Source of the DNA: Angelobacter sp036557225
GTDB lineage: Bacteria > Acidobacteriota > Terriglobia > Terriglobales > Acidobacteriaceae
NCBI GenBank assembly: GCA_036557225.1
Contig: DATBHX010000056.1
Coordinates: 1 to 64,000, forward strand
Length of the DNA: 64,000 nt
Direction of reading: 5' to 3'
Shown: piece by piece, positions 52,001 to 61,400 of the stretch
How positions within the stretch are numbered: position 1 is the first letter of the stretch
Layout of the letters: the number at the start of each line of letters is the position of its first letter
Translations under genes and position numbers: made by a program
The notes under the pieces: generated by a model
Database searches by the model: none
What the model was told of the DNA's origin: nothing
The model's input: only the letters and a program-made list of their open reading frames with translations

Positions 52001-52969
52001 CCCGCCCCAGAAGCGCGGTGCAATCGGGCCGCCGAAAGATCCGCCGCCGCGGTTCTTATGGTTGGAAGGTAACGGTGTATTGGTTAGTCCGTTGGAAGGC
52101 GTGTGGTTGTTGTTCCATGTATTGGCTGCGCCAACGTTGGTGGCAAAATAGTAGTCATAGGCCGATCCATGGAACTGATTACTTCCACGCTTGGTCACCA
52201 TCTGGACCTGGCCGCCCGCGGAACCGTTGAAATCAGCAGTTTGATTGCTGGTCGCGACCTTGAACTCTTCAATGCTTTCAACCGGTGTTGGCAACACGCC
52301 AGTGGGTACACCATTGGAGGCGAAAGAAGTCGTATAAATGACCTGGTTGCCGTCCATATCGCTCGTGTTGTTTCCGCCGTCGAGCTGAAACGTATTCTGG
52401 TCGTTCATGATTCCGGCAACGTGACCACCAGGTGTGACGCCGGGCTGTAATGTGGCAAGCGTTGATGCATCGCGCCCCAGGTTCGGCAGATACAGCAGAG
52501 AAGGTCCCGACAGCGTCCAGCCAATCGTCGCATTGGTGGTTTGCAGGCCGGAACCGGCTACGGCTGTTACCTCGATAACGGTATCCAGCGCCCCCACTCT
52601 CAGCGTTGCGTTGATAGTAACGGCCAGCCCAACCTGGACCTGCTGCCCTTTTGCCCGGAACGCGGAAAAACCCTTCTTGTTGAAGACAACGTCGTACACT
52701 CCAGGCGCAACGTTGCGGAAATGATAGCGGCCGTCTTCGTTGGTCAGACTCGTCTGAACGCTCTTTGTCTCCGAGTCCACCAGTTTTATTTCAGCTCCAA
52801 CGATGACTGCGTTCTGTTCATCGGTGACCTGGCCGGAAATCGTTCCCGCGGCCGTTGATTGGCTATGCAGAGCCGGAGGCAGACCCAGAACGAGGACCAG
52901 CATGAGACTAAGTATCAGGATCGCTGATTGCGTGAAACTCCTGGATAGGTATCGGCGAGAGTGTGTCAT
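49037..52969 (-). CDS. Oar-like TonB-dependent receptor (peptidase operon)
   Basis: The protein is about 1310 residues; ATG 52969 has AAGGGG upstream. A signal peptide (SAILILSLMLVLVLGLPPALHSQ) precedes a carboxypeptidase-regulatory-like domain (ISGQVTDEQNAVIVGAEIKLVDSETKSVQTSLTNEDGRYHFRNVAPGVYDVVF). A plug with LPNLGRDASTLATLQPGV, FQLDGGNNTSDMDG and DFNGSAGGQVQMVTKRGSNQFHGSAYDYYFATN follows, then a large barrel ending in LEFGVRVHF. It is the first gene of an operon with a BT1-type transporter and an M14 peptidase, suggesting uptake of oligopeptides or protein fragments across the outer membrane. Confidence 0.88.
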   Translation of the reverse strand: MTHSRRYLSRSFTQSAILILSLMLVLVLGLPPALHSQSTAAGTISGQVTDEQNAVIVGAEIKLVDSETKSVQTSLTNEDGRYHFRNVAPGVYDVVFNKKGFSAFRAKGQQVQVGLAVTINATLRVGALDTVIEVTAVAGSGLQTTNATIGWTLSGPSLLYLPNLGRDASTLATLQPGVTPGGHVAGIMNDQNTFQLDGGNNTSDMDGNQVIYTTSFASNGVPTGVLPTPVESIEEFKVATSNQTADFNGSAGGQVQMVTKRGSNQFHGSAYDYYFATNVGAANTWNNNHTPSNGLTNTPLPSNHKNRGGGSFGGPIAPRFWGGKTYIFVNYEGYDSPNNTTFERTVPSPLLRAGVIQLPNASGQIVPYNLNSTPVTVNGVTYAPAVCSGGPCDPRGLGLNPVVSQIWSKFMPLPNDPSFGDRFNTMGFLSTLATPATSNTFVTRIDHDFGEKWHFIGSYRLTKYTQLTNNQVDIGGVLPGDKFGVPAAHAPRVQLPSYLVAGLSAMITPNIANDFHYSYTRNFWQWSTVGAPAQVPGLGGAVEIGGESPNALIPYNVDAGSIRQRFWDGHDHYLRDDLSMLKGNHVYQFGGSWQRNFDFHQRTDNGFGITNSTVYQVGAGGGINMPSADIPATLPASQINTWNDLYAQVLGLVSQPQTLFTRQGANLSLQPLGAAASDQSIIHTYNLYFSDSWHMKPNFTLTYGLGYSIEMPPFELNGKQVAVVDQSGKPIGVEDYLAKRKSAALAGQVYNPILGFATVGNVAGGGLKYPYNPFYGGLSPRVAVAWNPHFSSGFFSKLTGTNKTGIRGGYGRIYGRLNGVDLVLLPLLGTGLLQPVSCIGASRTGQCTGNGSVDPSTAFRIGVDGNSAPLPTVSQTLPQPFFPGVNGNAAAGDGSALDPNFRPNRTDNFTLSIQRELSPKSMIEVGYIGRLIRNAYVPINLDSVPYMTTLGGQSFADAFGKVYTELAAGQPVTAQPFFEAALGGASSSFCSGFGSCTAAVVAAQSSAIVATRVYDLWAALNRASSWTLGRTMPSSDPAQLSSIIMATSLGEGNYNAAFISWSAQDWHGLTARSNFTWSKALGTGDIPQTRIVYTPVDAWNLHSMYGPQAFDIKFVYNLAMLYQPKAFRSQKGVVGRLLGGWSIAPLFTAQSGLPLQVSMSQGAGSDCQSFGEINCSSGSTFENAQLVSRYTGGNSAHYVNGGSTINMFSNPAAVLSEFRRLVLGVDTNGGGAGVLRGFPTWNLDLTLAKDMAVAREGAIGVTVLFQFTNVLNHMQPSDPSLNLDDPQNFGRITTQANTPRNLEFGVRVHF

Positions 52970-53156
52970 CGGCCCCTTCGTTCTCGAGCTGCGTGCAGGT
53001 AAACGCACAGTGGGATACTAACGCCACCTACATGGCCTCGAATTGAGCAGGAAAGATTAAGCAGGAAAGACGCTAGTCACACGAAATGTTCTTGTCAACA
53101 CTAATATCAAAACCGATCCAGTCCGGTGATTTCCGCTGTCAACCTCAAAAAGCGCA

Positions 53157-53175
53157 GCTTCCCGAAACGGGAAGC
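53157..53175. promoter_or_regulatory. Perfect inverted repeat, operator or hairpin
   Basis: Arms GCTTCCCG and CGGGAAGC are perfect 8-bp inverted repeats with an AAA centre, 188 bp upstream of the TonB operon start. No T-tract follows on either side, so an operator is as likely as a terminator. The role is not established. Confidence 0.4.
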
Positions 53176-53401
53176 GCAATTCAAACGTCATCTCAATCGT
53201 GTGACCGGGTGTGCTGTTTCTGTGTTATCGGGTTCCTGCGCTCACTTTCCTGCGAGCGCAAAAGAATCCATTTCTGCATTCGTGACAAATTCTTAATTTC
53301 CTCTGAGCGAATCAAAAAAGAGATATGTTTTGCAGGTGCGCGCCATTTTGCCTGAGCTGACAACATCCGCTGAAAGTGACGAGCCTCAGGAGGTTCCAGT
53401 A

Positions 53402-53515
53402 ATGAATCATATGTCGAGCTGCACCCCGCTGTTCACACTTCCGTCACTTGCCTGGTACATCTGTACGCCACAAGCCACCCAGAGTCGGCGTCATACGGGC
53501 CATATCGAAAGTTGA
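53402..53515 (+). CDS. Candidate 37-residue peptide with perfect Shine-Dalgarno
   Basis: AGGAGG at 53388-53393 sits 8 nt before the ATG, the strongest ribosome site in the window. The ORF encodes a 37-residue peptide (MNHMSSCTPLFTLPSLAWYI then a polar, basic tail). It is upstream of and on the same strand as the LuxR, NusG-like and NRPS genes. It could be a leader or regulatory peptide, a remnant of a longer gene, or chance. No family was recognised and there is no homology evidence. Confidence 0.35.
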   Translation: MNHMSSCTPLFTLPSLAWYICTPQATQSRRHTGHIES

Positions 53516-53766
53516 CTGGTAAGTGCCGCCGGCATACCGGCTAGCCATTAACAGCTTTGTGGTGTGGGACCAAGCTCGGCGCCACAGGCAGCTATCTCCC
53601 TGGAATATGAGCACACCTTGCGCTGCTTCCATCAGCCATACATTGCGCTGATTAGGCCTCCGCTGTGCTCGAAAGAAAGTGACAAGGCGACTAAGCAAAT
53701 TATGAGTCACATGTACCAGCCGGTGCGTGAGCCATTCTTGCTACACACCGACAAACCGAGTCCACT

Positions 53767-54420
53767 ATGGGAATCACTCACATTCCGCTGGAGTTTCATA
53801 TCTATGCCTGCAGCAGGAATCCCATTGTCATTTGGACGATTGAACATCTACTTTCCCATTCATCGAATTGGCGTGTTGGAACCTGGCTGCCAACCCAATT
53901 GCTTGTAGTTCCTCCCGGCGTTCACATTTTGTTGATCGATGTCAGTTCCATACCGGAATGGCCGGAAGCGGTCCGTAAATGGGCTGATGCCGGCCACAAA
54001 ACGATTCTTATAGTTAACGGCGGCTGGGGTGCCGGGACCGCAGAGCTTCGAGCTTTGCATTTGGGTGTCCGCGGAATTGTGCACATAACGCAGGATTTGC
54101 TTCAGCGGCTGTCGGAAGCGATCAACCTTGTTGCGCAAGGGCAGTTATTCGCCAGCGGTGACGTGCTCGATGAGTTCTACTATGGATCGCGGCGCATTCG
54201 CCCACGCTCTGCTACGCCGCATCTCTCATTTCGCGAAGAGCAGGTCATGGACCTCCTGATGAAAGCCCTGACCAACAGAAGAATCGGAGCTGTGCTTGGA
54301 ATCAGCGAACGGACCGCCAAGTTTCACGTTTGCAATCTGCTGCGCAAACTGCAGGTGAGGACCCGTAGAGAACTCATGGAAAAATATGGAAACATACTTG
54401 TTCAACATAAATCGGCATAG
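53767..54420 (+). CDS. LuxR-type transcriptional regulator with degenerate receiver
   Basis: This 217-residue protein has a C-terminal LuxR/FixJ HTH: LSFREEQVMDLLMKALTNRRIGAVLGISERTAKFHVCNLLRKLQVRTRRELMEKY. The N-terminal 130 residues have a receiver-like alternation (HIYACSRNPIVIWTIEHLL; HILLIDVSSIPEW; KTILIVNGGWGAG; LGVRGIVHITQDLLQRLSEAINLVAQGQLF), but the acidic pocket near the start is absent. It is therefore a pseudo-receiver not obviously phosphorylated in the usual way. Located 265 bp before the NusG-like gene and upstream of the NRPS, it is probably the pathway activator. The regulatory target is inferred from position. Confidence 0.85.
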   Translation: MGITHIPLEFHIYACSRNPIVIWTIEHLLSHSSNWRVGTWLPTQLLVVPPGVHILLIDVSSIPEWPEAVRKWADAGHKTILIVNGGWGAGTAELRALHLGVRGIVHITQDLLQRLSEAINLVAQGQLFASGDVLDEFYYGSRRIRPRSATPHLSFREEQVMDLLMKALTNRRIGAVLGISERTAKFHVCNLLRKLQVRTRRELMEKYGNILVQHKSA

Positions 54421-54684
54421 CGTGGCGAAAGGAAGCAAAACCTGTCCAGACAAAGACAGTGTGCTGGCCTGCTATCTGCAGTTCGGGCAGTTGTATCACT
54501 GGAAATTACAGTGTATTTACTTTGAACGGCGTGAAAGCGGTAGGGTCGCTGACGGCGGTTCAAATTGGGCTGTTAGCTTTACGCTGACACATACAACCGA
54601 TCGCGTGAATTAGCTCCTTGTGGAAAAACATTTTCCCAAGTGAGAAAAGCGAAGCTTTGTTCGGTTCGCTGAGGTGAAACCTGA

Positions 54685-55263
54685 ATGGGAACCACGATCA
54701 AATATGGCGCATCCGAATCGAATGGAGAGACCAGGAATTGGTTTGCCGTTTTTACCGCCCCACGGCATGAGAAGCAAGTTGAGGAATATTTTCGCGTTCG
54801 TGACATCGAAAGTTTTCTTCCCCTGACCCGCGTGGGACGAAGCTGGAAAGATGGATCGAAAGGAATCGTAGAGCTTCCGCTGTTCCCCGGCTATACCTTT
54901 GTGCGGATCGGCTGCGGCGGACGCATACCCGTGCTCTCGGTTCCAGGGGTGCTATCGATTGTGGGTGGCGGAAGGCCATCGATGTCCATTTCTGATTCGT
55001 ATATTCATTTCTTGCAGCAGGGCCTTCAGGAAGGAAAAATCGAGCCGCATCCCTACCTCACATCGGGAACAAAGGTGCGCATTCGCAGCGGAGTCATGAC
55101 CGGTATGGAAGGCATTCTGCTCCGCAGAAAAAATGATTTCCGTGTTGTACTCACGCTGGAAATGATTATGAAAAGCGTGAAAGTCGAAGTAGAGCTCGAC
55201 GACATTGAACCTGTCGGCCGGCCCGCCACTGTCGATTGGGCGCAGGGAGCGGAAGCCGCCTGA
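54685..55263 (+). CDS. NusG-like (UpxY/LoaP-type) transcription antiterminator
   Basis: The 192-residue protein has GAGG 9 nt before the ATG. The N-terminal NGN domain reads NWFAVFTAPRHEKQVEEYFRVRDIESFLPLTRVGRSWKDG...LPLFPGYTFVRI; the C-terminal KOW-containing half reads SGTKVRIRSGVMTGMEGILLRRKNDFRVVLTLEMI. Specialised NusG paralogs (RfaH, UpxY, LoaP) bind RNA polymerase and let it read through long operons; several sit directly before capsule or polyketide/nonribosomal peptide loci. Here it is 189 bp before a giant NRPS gene, so it is inferred to promote processive transcription of that operon. It is not the housekeeping nusG, which lies beside secE and rplK. Confidence 0.9.
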   Translation: MGTTIKYGASESNGETRNWFAVFTAPRHEKQVEEYFRVRDIESFLPLTRVGRSWKDGSKGIVELPLFPGYTFVRIGCGGRIPVLSVPGVLSIVGGGRPSMSISDSYIHFLQQGLQEGKIEPHPYLTSGTKVRIRSGVMTGMEGILLRRKNDFRVVLTLEMIMKSVKVEVELDDIEPVGRPATVDWAQGAEAA

Positions 55264-55451
55264 TCCTTAAACAACGGCGCACAAGCAATATCGGATGTAT
55301 TCATAGGAAAGAGACGACCCGCAAAGAGTAACTCCAGCTGCCCCCAAATAGTCGTACCAATCAGGTCTTTATTAAACCGGTAAATCTCTCCTAGTTCGCT
55401 TAAAACTGATCGCCCTTCAAACAGTGTGGAACACCTTTCAGGAATTGATCT
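55264..55451 (+). other. NRPS leader region
   Basis: This 188-bp untranslated stretch between the antiterminator gene and the NRPS start is AT-richer than its flanks. It ends with AGGA 8 nt before the ATG. It is the likely place for any RNA or DNA signal recognised by the NusG-like protein, but I see no strong hairpin or known motif in it. Confidence 0.35.
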
Positions 55452-58400
55452 ATGGCACTTCTTTCAGCCGTCCAATTGAAACAGATGAGTGGCAATGGGC
55501 CCGCTGAGGACGCTCTGACGCTGTCCTCTGCCCAGCAGAGATTGTGGTTTCTCGCCCAAATGGCAGGAATAAGCGATGCCCATCACATTTCGTGGGGCTT
55601 GCATATCTTCGGTGAACTGGACTTCCATGTGCTGAAGAGAGCGCTGGACCGACTTGTGGAGCGGCATCAGATACTGCGCGCCAGTTTCAAGTCCGTCGAT
55701 GGGCAACCTTGGCAGAGCGTGGCTGCGCCCGATTGTGGCTTTGAATTACGAGAACACAAGCTTAGCGCCGGCGGAGAAGCAGAGATCGAACTGGAGAGGA
55801 TCCGCAGGCACGAAGCCGGCAGAGGCTTTGATCTGGAGCATGGCCCGCTGATTCGTGGGAGGTTGGTCCATCTAGCGGCACAAGAGCACGTGTTGTTCAT
55901 CAGCATGCACAACCTGGTCTCGGATATCTGGTCTGCAGGAATTGTGACCAACGAGCTGAGTGCTCTCTACAAGGCTTACAGCGCAGGCGAAGATGATCCG
56001 CTGCCGGAGCCAGTGATGCAGTACGCGGACTACGCGCTCTGGGAACAACAGCAACTGAGCGGCGGGGGAATGCAGCGGGAGCGCGACTATTGGCGAAGCG
56101 CGTTGGAGGGAGCGCCGCTCTTGCTGGAATTGCCTGTGGACCGGCCCCGACAGGCAGAACAGGTGTCCGCTTGCGACGTTGTGGATTTGCAATTGAATGC
56201 AACCTTGACGCGGAAGCTGAAAGCCCTGGGCCGGCGTCATGCAATGACGCTCGACATGCTGATGCTGGCTGCCTGGTCTGTCGTCCTGTCGCGCTTGTCA
56301 GGACAAAAAGAATTAGTGATCGGCGTGGCTTCTTCAAATCGTACACGGCCGGGAACCCGGGGACTGATCGGGCCTTTCGCGAACAAGCTGGCGTTGCGAA
56401 TAGAAACTTCAGGCGCCGTTGCCGGGCTGCTCGAAAGAGTGAAATCGCGAATGCTTGAGGCGCGCGATCACCAGGATCTGCCGTTTGAACAAGTGGTGGA
56501 GATGGTAAAGCCGCCGCGAAGTATCGCGCGTGCCCCGATCTTTCAGACCATGCTCGTTTGGCAGGAGCAGCAGAAACAGCTATCCATCTCCGGCCTGAAG
56601 GTGGTATCTGAACAAACTCGCTGCGGAGTATCGGAATTTGATCTGGAACTTGCTTTAGGTGAGAGCGGCGACAGGATCGTGGGCGGGCTCAAATACGTGA
56701 CGGCATTATTCGATCGCGGCACCATCGAGTGGCACGCAGGTTATCTGCGTAAGGCACTGGCCGCCATGGTGGCTGATGAGAGCCTGGAAATTGATCGCAT
56801 TCCACTGTTGAGCGATGTCGAACGCGTCTTCCTGCTGGAATTGGGCAACGGCGCCTCCGGAGTTAAATCGATGATGACGCCGGAGGGCGTTTGCCTGTAT
56901 GGCTTGATCTCGGCCCAGGCAGAACGCAGCCCTCATGTTGCCGCAGTGATTGAACCCGGCAGAGAGATAACCTACCGGCAGCTAGTTCAGCGCGCCAATG
57001 GCCTGGGCCGCAAGTTGAAGGAGTTGGGTGTTGGTCCGGAAACCAGGGTCGCCCTTCTGGCAGACCGGTCTGCTGAGTCTGTGATTGGAGTGCTCGGTAT
57101 CCTGGCGGCCGATGGTGCTTATGTGCCCCTGGATCCATCCTTCCCCGAAGAGCGCATTGCATTCATTCTCAATGATGCCTCCGTGCCGGTGCTGCTTGCG
57201 CCCGCGGTGCTGGCTGAGCAGGCAAGGGCTGCCATTCAGCGGGCGGGCATTGCGGCCAGAATCGTGGTGATTGCCGACGCGCCTACGGCCGAGCTCCCGC
57301 TCGATCAAGAGGTTACTCCGGCCAATGCTGCCTACGTGATCTATACATCGGGTTCAACTGGAACACCGAAAGGCGTAGTGGTTGAACATTCTGGCGCAGT
57401 TAACCTGGTGAGAGGTTTTGCCGCGCGGCACGATTTTGGCGGTCATCGCTTGCTGATGATTCCTCCGCTTGTCTTTGACGCCTCCGTGGGCGATGTGTTT
57501 CCCGCGCTCGCTGCCGGGGGCACGCTCGTGCTTCATCCTGCGCCGGCGGAACTAGGGTGGATGGAACTCGAGCAATTTTGCCGCGAATTCCGAATCACAG
57601 CAATCGATGCTCCGGCAGCATTGTGGCGCCGTTGGACCGACGGCTTCGCCTCCTATCAGGGCAACGACATTCTTTTGCCCGATGTGACCTTACTGATGAT
57701 CGGCGGCGAGAACGTGCCGCTGGAACAAGTGCGCCTTTTTGCCCGGCTTACTGAAAGCCGTGTGTTGCTGGCCAATCATTACGGCCCGACTGAAGCTTCA
57801 GTGTGCGCCACCATGTTGATCACGCAGGACGGCTCTGAGCTCGACGGCCAGGATTTTCCGATAGGAAGACCGTTGCCAGGAATCAGAGTTTACGTGCTCG
57901 ATGAACATCTCCAACTGACGCCGCGCGGCGCCACGGGAGAATTGTGCATCGGCGGCGCAGGCGTGGCGCGGGAATACCTCAATTGCCCCGAACTTACCGG
58001 AACGGCGTTTATCCATGATCCCTTTTCACCTGGGGGCAAAGCTCGCATGTACCGCACAGGGGATCTGGTTCGGTGGAATGCCGGCGGCACGCTGCAATTT
58101 ATCGGAAGGCGCGATCATCAGGTAAAACTCCGCGGCTTGCGCGTTGAATTGGGAGAGATCGAAGCGTGCCTGGCCGGGCATCCGGGCGTGCGCGAGGCGG
58201 TGGTGCTGGCCCGCGAAGATCATCCCGGAAACAAGCTCCTGGCGGCCTATATCACAACCGTGGCCGGCAACGGGTTTGGCGCTGAAATTGATATTGAGGC
58301 ATTGCGCACGCATCTGAGTTCGCAATTGCCGGCGCACATGGTGCCGGCGGCCTATGTGTTGATGAAAGAGTTTCCGCTCAATGCCAACGGCAAGCTGGAC

Positions 58401-61400
58401 CGCAAGAAGCTGCCGGTTCCGGATACCGATGCATATCTCGCACGCGAGTACGAAGCTCCGCTGGGCGAGATCGAAAGCACGGTGGCTTCCATCTGGGCAG
58501 GCGTTCTTAAAGTCGAACGTGTGGGACGCAACGACAACTTCTTTGAGCTGGGTGGGCATTCGCTGCTGGCCATTACCGCGATCGAACGCATGCGTGAAGC
58601 CGGGTACACGGTGGATGTGCGCGATCTGTTTGCTTCTCCCACGCTGAAAGGTCTGGCCGAAGCCGCCGGCAAAGAGAGCCGAGGCATTGCGGTGCCGCCC
58701 AATCTCATTCCAGAAGGGTGCGCGAAGATTACGCCGGAGATGCTGCCGCTGATCAACCTGAGCCAGGGGGAGATCGAGAAGATCGTGGACAGCGTGCCCG
58801 GGGGAGCGGCGAATGTGCAGGACATCTATCCGCTGGCTCCGTTACAGGAAGGTATTCTCTTCCACCATCTGCTCGAAACCGAAGGCGATGTCTATCTCAC
58901 TACCAGGCTGCTCACGGTTGAAAGCCGCCAGCACTTGGACCGTTACCTGGCAGCACTACAAACCGTAATCGATCGGCACGACATTCTGCGCACGGGAATT
59001 GCGTGGAAAGGATTGCCGGAGCCGGTGCAGGTGGTGTGGCGCCATGCGCCTCTGAGCGCGGAGGAAGTCAATCTCGACCCAGCCAAAGGCGATATCGCCG
59101 AACAACTGTGCGCGCGCTTCAATACGCGTCATTACAGGCTGGACGTGCGCCATGCGCCATTGTTCCGTCTGGCCATTGCCGAAGACCCAGCGCACAAGCG
59201 TTGGCTGATCCTGGAGTTGATGCATCACCTGATCGGCGACCAGATGACATCGCAGGTGATGCAGCAAGAGACTCAGGCGATTGTGCAGGGTGACGCGGAG
59301 CGACTGCCCGTGCCGACGCTCTTCCGTGATTTTGTAGTGCAGGCGCGCCAGGGCGTGAGCCGCGAGGAACATGAAACCTTCTTTGCCCGCATGCTCAAAG
59401 ATGTGGACGAACCCACCGCCCCATTCGGATTAACGGACGTGCAGGGAGACGGCAGCCGCATCGTGGAAATGAGACATGAGATTGACTCTGGCCTGTCGCG
59501 ACAGCTGCGTGCTGAGGCGCGCAGGTTAGGTGTAACGCTGGCCAGCCTTTGCCATGTTGCCTGGGCGCTGGTGCTGGCCTGCGTCTCCGGGCGCGACGAC
59601 GTGGTGTTCGGCACGGTGATGTTTGGCCGCATGCAGAGTAGCGAAGGCTCTGACCGGGGGCTTGGGTTATTCATCAATACACTGCCGGTACGAATACGCG
59701 TGGGAGACGAAGGCGTGGCCAGCAGCGTACGCAAGACACACGAACTGCTGACGCAGCTGCTGCGGCATGAGCATGCATCGCTGGGATTAGCGCAACGCTG
59801 CAGTTCCGTGCGGCCGCCTGTGCCGCTGTTTACTTCGCTCTTGAATTATCGCCATGTTGGCGCCGCGAATGCCATGACCGAGCGCGATGCCGCCAGGCTT
59901 CAGAGTGAAGACAACAATGACCGAACGAGCCTGAAGGTGAAGGTGTTGGGGGAGTGGGAGCGCACCAATTTTCCGTTCGGTCTCTACCTGAACGATATGG
60001 GGCAGGATCTTAGCATCGATGTTCAGGTGGACAACTCCATTCGCCCACAGCGCGTGTGTGCGTTGATGGAAACCGCGCTGACGGTGCTGGTGGAAGCGTT
60101 GCAAAACACGCCGGAAAGAACGTTGGCAAGCTTATCTGTGCTGCCGGAAGAAGAACGGCAGCAGGTTCTCTACAGATGGAATGCCACCGAAGCGGAGTAT
60201 CCACAGGAAAAGTGTCTCCATGAATTATTTGAAGAGCAAGTAGAGAAAACGCCGGACGCTACGGCCCTGGTTTTCGAAAACGAGAGCCTGAGCTATATCG
60301 AACTGAACCGTCGCGCCAACTGCCTGGCGCACTGTCTGCGCGAGATGGGTGTTAAAGCAGACGAGCGCGTCGGCATCTGTGCGGAGCGCGGCATCGAGAT
60401 GGTGGTGGCATTGTTTGCGGTGCTAAAAGCCGGAGGAGCTTACGTTCCGCTGGATCCGGATTATCCCGAAGAACGCCTGCAGTACATGCTGAAGAACAGC
60501 AGCCCGGTTGTGGTATTGACGCAGGGGTATCTGCTCGAACGCATGAAGGCAACAAGCGCGGCATCGGTACAGAGACAGCCGGTGATTGATATCACCGTGG
60601 CGTCCCTTCTGTGGCAGGAACAAGCGGCGGCCAATCTGGACCGCACGCAAACGGGCTTAACATCTGACCATCTGGCTTATGTGATCTATACCTCAGGTTC
60701 AACCGGAACGCCCAAAGGCGCCATGATCGAGCACAAGAGCATCGTCAACCGGCTGATCTGGATGCAGAGCGCCTATGAACTCAAAGCTGACGATGCCGTG
60801 CTGCAGAAGACGCCTTTCAGTTTTGATGTCTCGGTGTGGGAATTTTTCTGGCCGCTGCTCACCGGCGCGCGCCTGGTGATGGCGCGCCCGGGAGGGCACA
60901 AAGATCCAGGGTATCTGTGCGAGATGATCGCCAAGAACCGGATCACTACGCTACATTTTGTGCCTTCCATGTTGCATGCATTCCTGGAATATGGAGACGC
61001 AAAAAGCTGCTCCTCGATCAAGAACATTGTCTGCAGTGGAGAAGCGTTATCACCGTCTCTCGCACGGCGTTGCCGTGAACTTCTGCCCGGTGCGGAGCTG
61101 CATAATCTTTACGGCCCAACTGAGGCCGCGGTGGATGTGACAGCGTGGACATATCCCGCACAAGCAGCGCCACCGGCAACCATACCAATCGGCCGCCCGA
61201 TTGCAAATACGCAAATGTACATTCTGGACAGCAAAACGCAGCCGGTACCGGCGGGAGTCGCAGGTGAGCTTTACATCGGCGGCGTCCAGGTGGGGCGCGG
61301 ATATCTGAACCGCGATGAATTGACCGCGGAGCGCTTTGTAAAAGACCCATTCGCGCAACAAGCTGGAGCGCGGATGTACCGGACTGGAGATCTGGGGCGT

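Larger units (their letters stand above)
52970..53766. other. Long intergenic region before the biosynthetic locus
   Basis: This is about 800 bp with no large gene. It contains the TonB operon promoter on the left, two inverted repeats (53157-53175; arms TGCGCTC 53237-53243 and GAGCGCA 53254-53260) and one tiny ORF with a perfect ribosome site (53402-53515). Another open frame starting at 53564 runs into the LuxR gene in a different frame and is rejected. No tRNA-like fold was noticed. Confidence 0.5.

Noticed and set aside
53564..53908. 114-codon open frame overlapping the start of the LuxR gene
   Set aside because: No ribosome site, no domain, and it overlaps a gene with a clear HTH in another frame.
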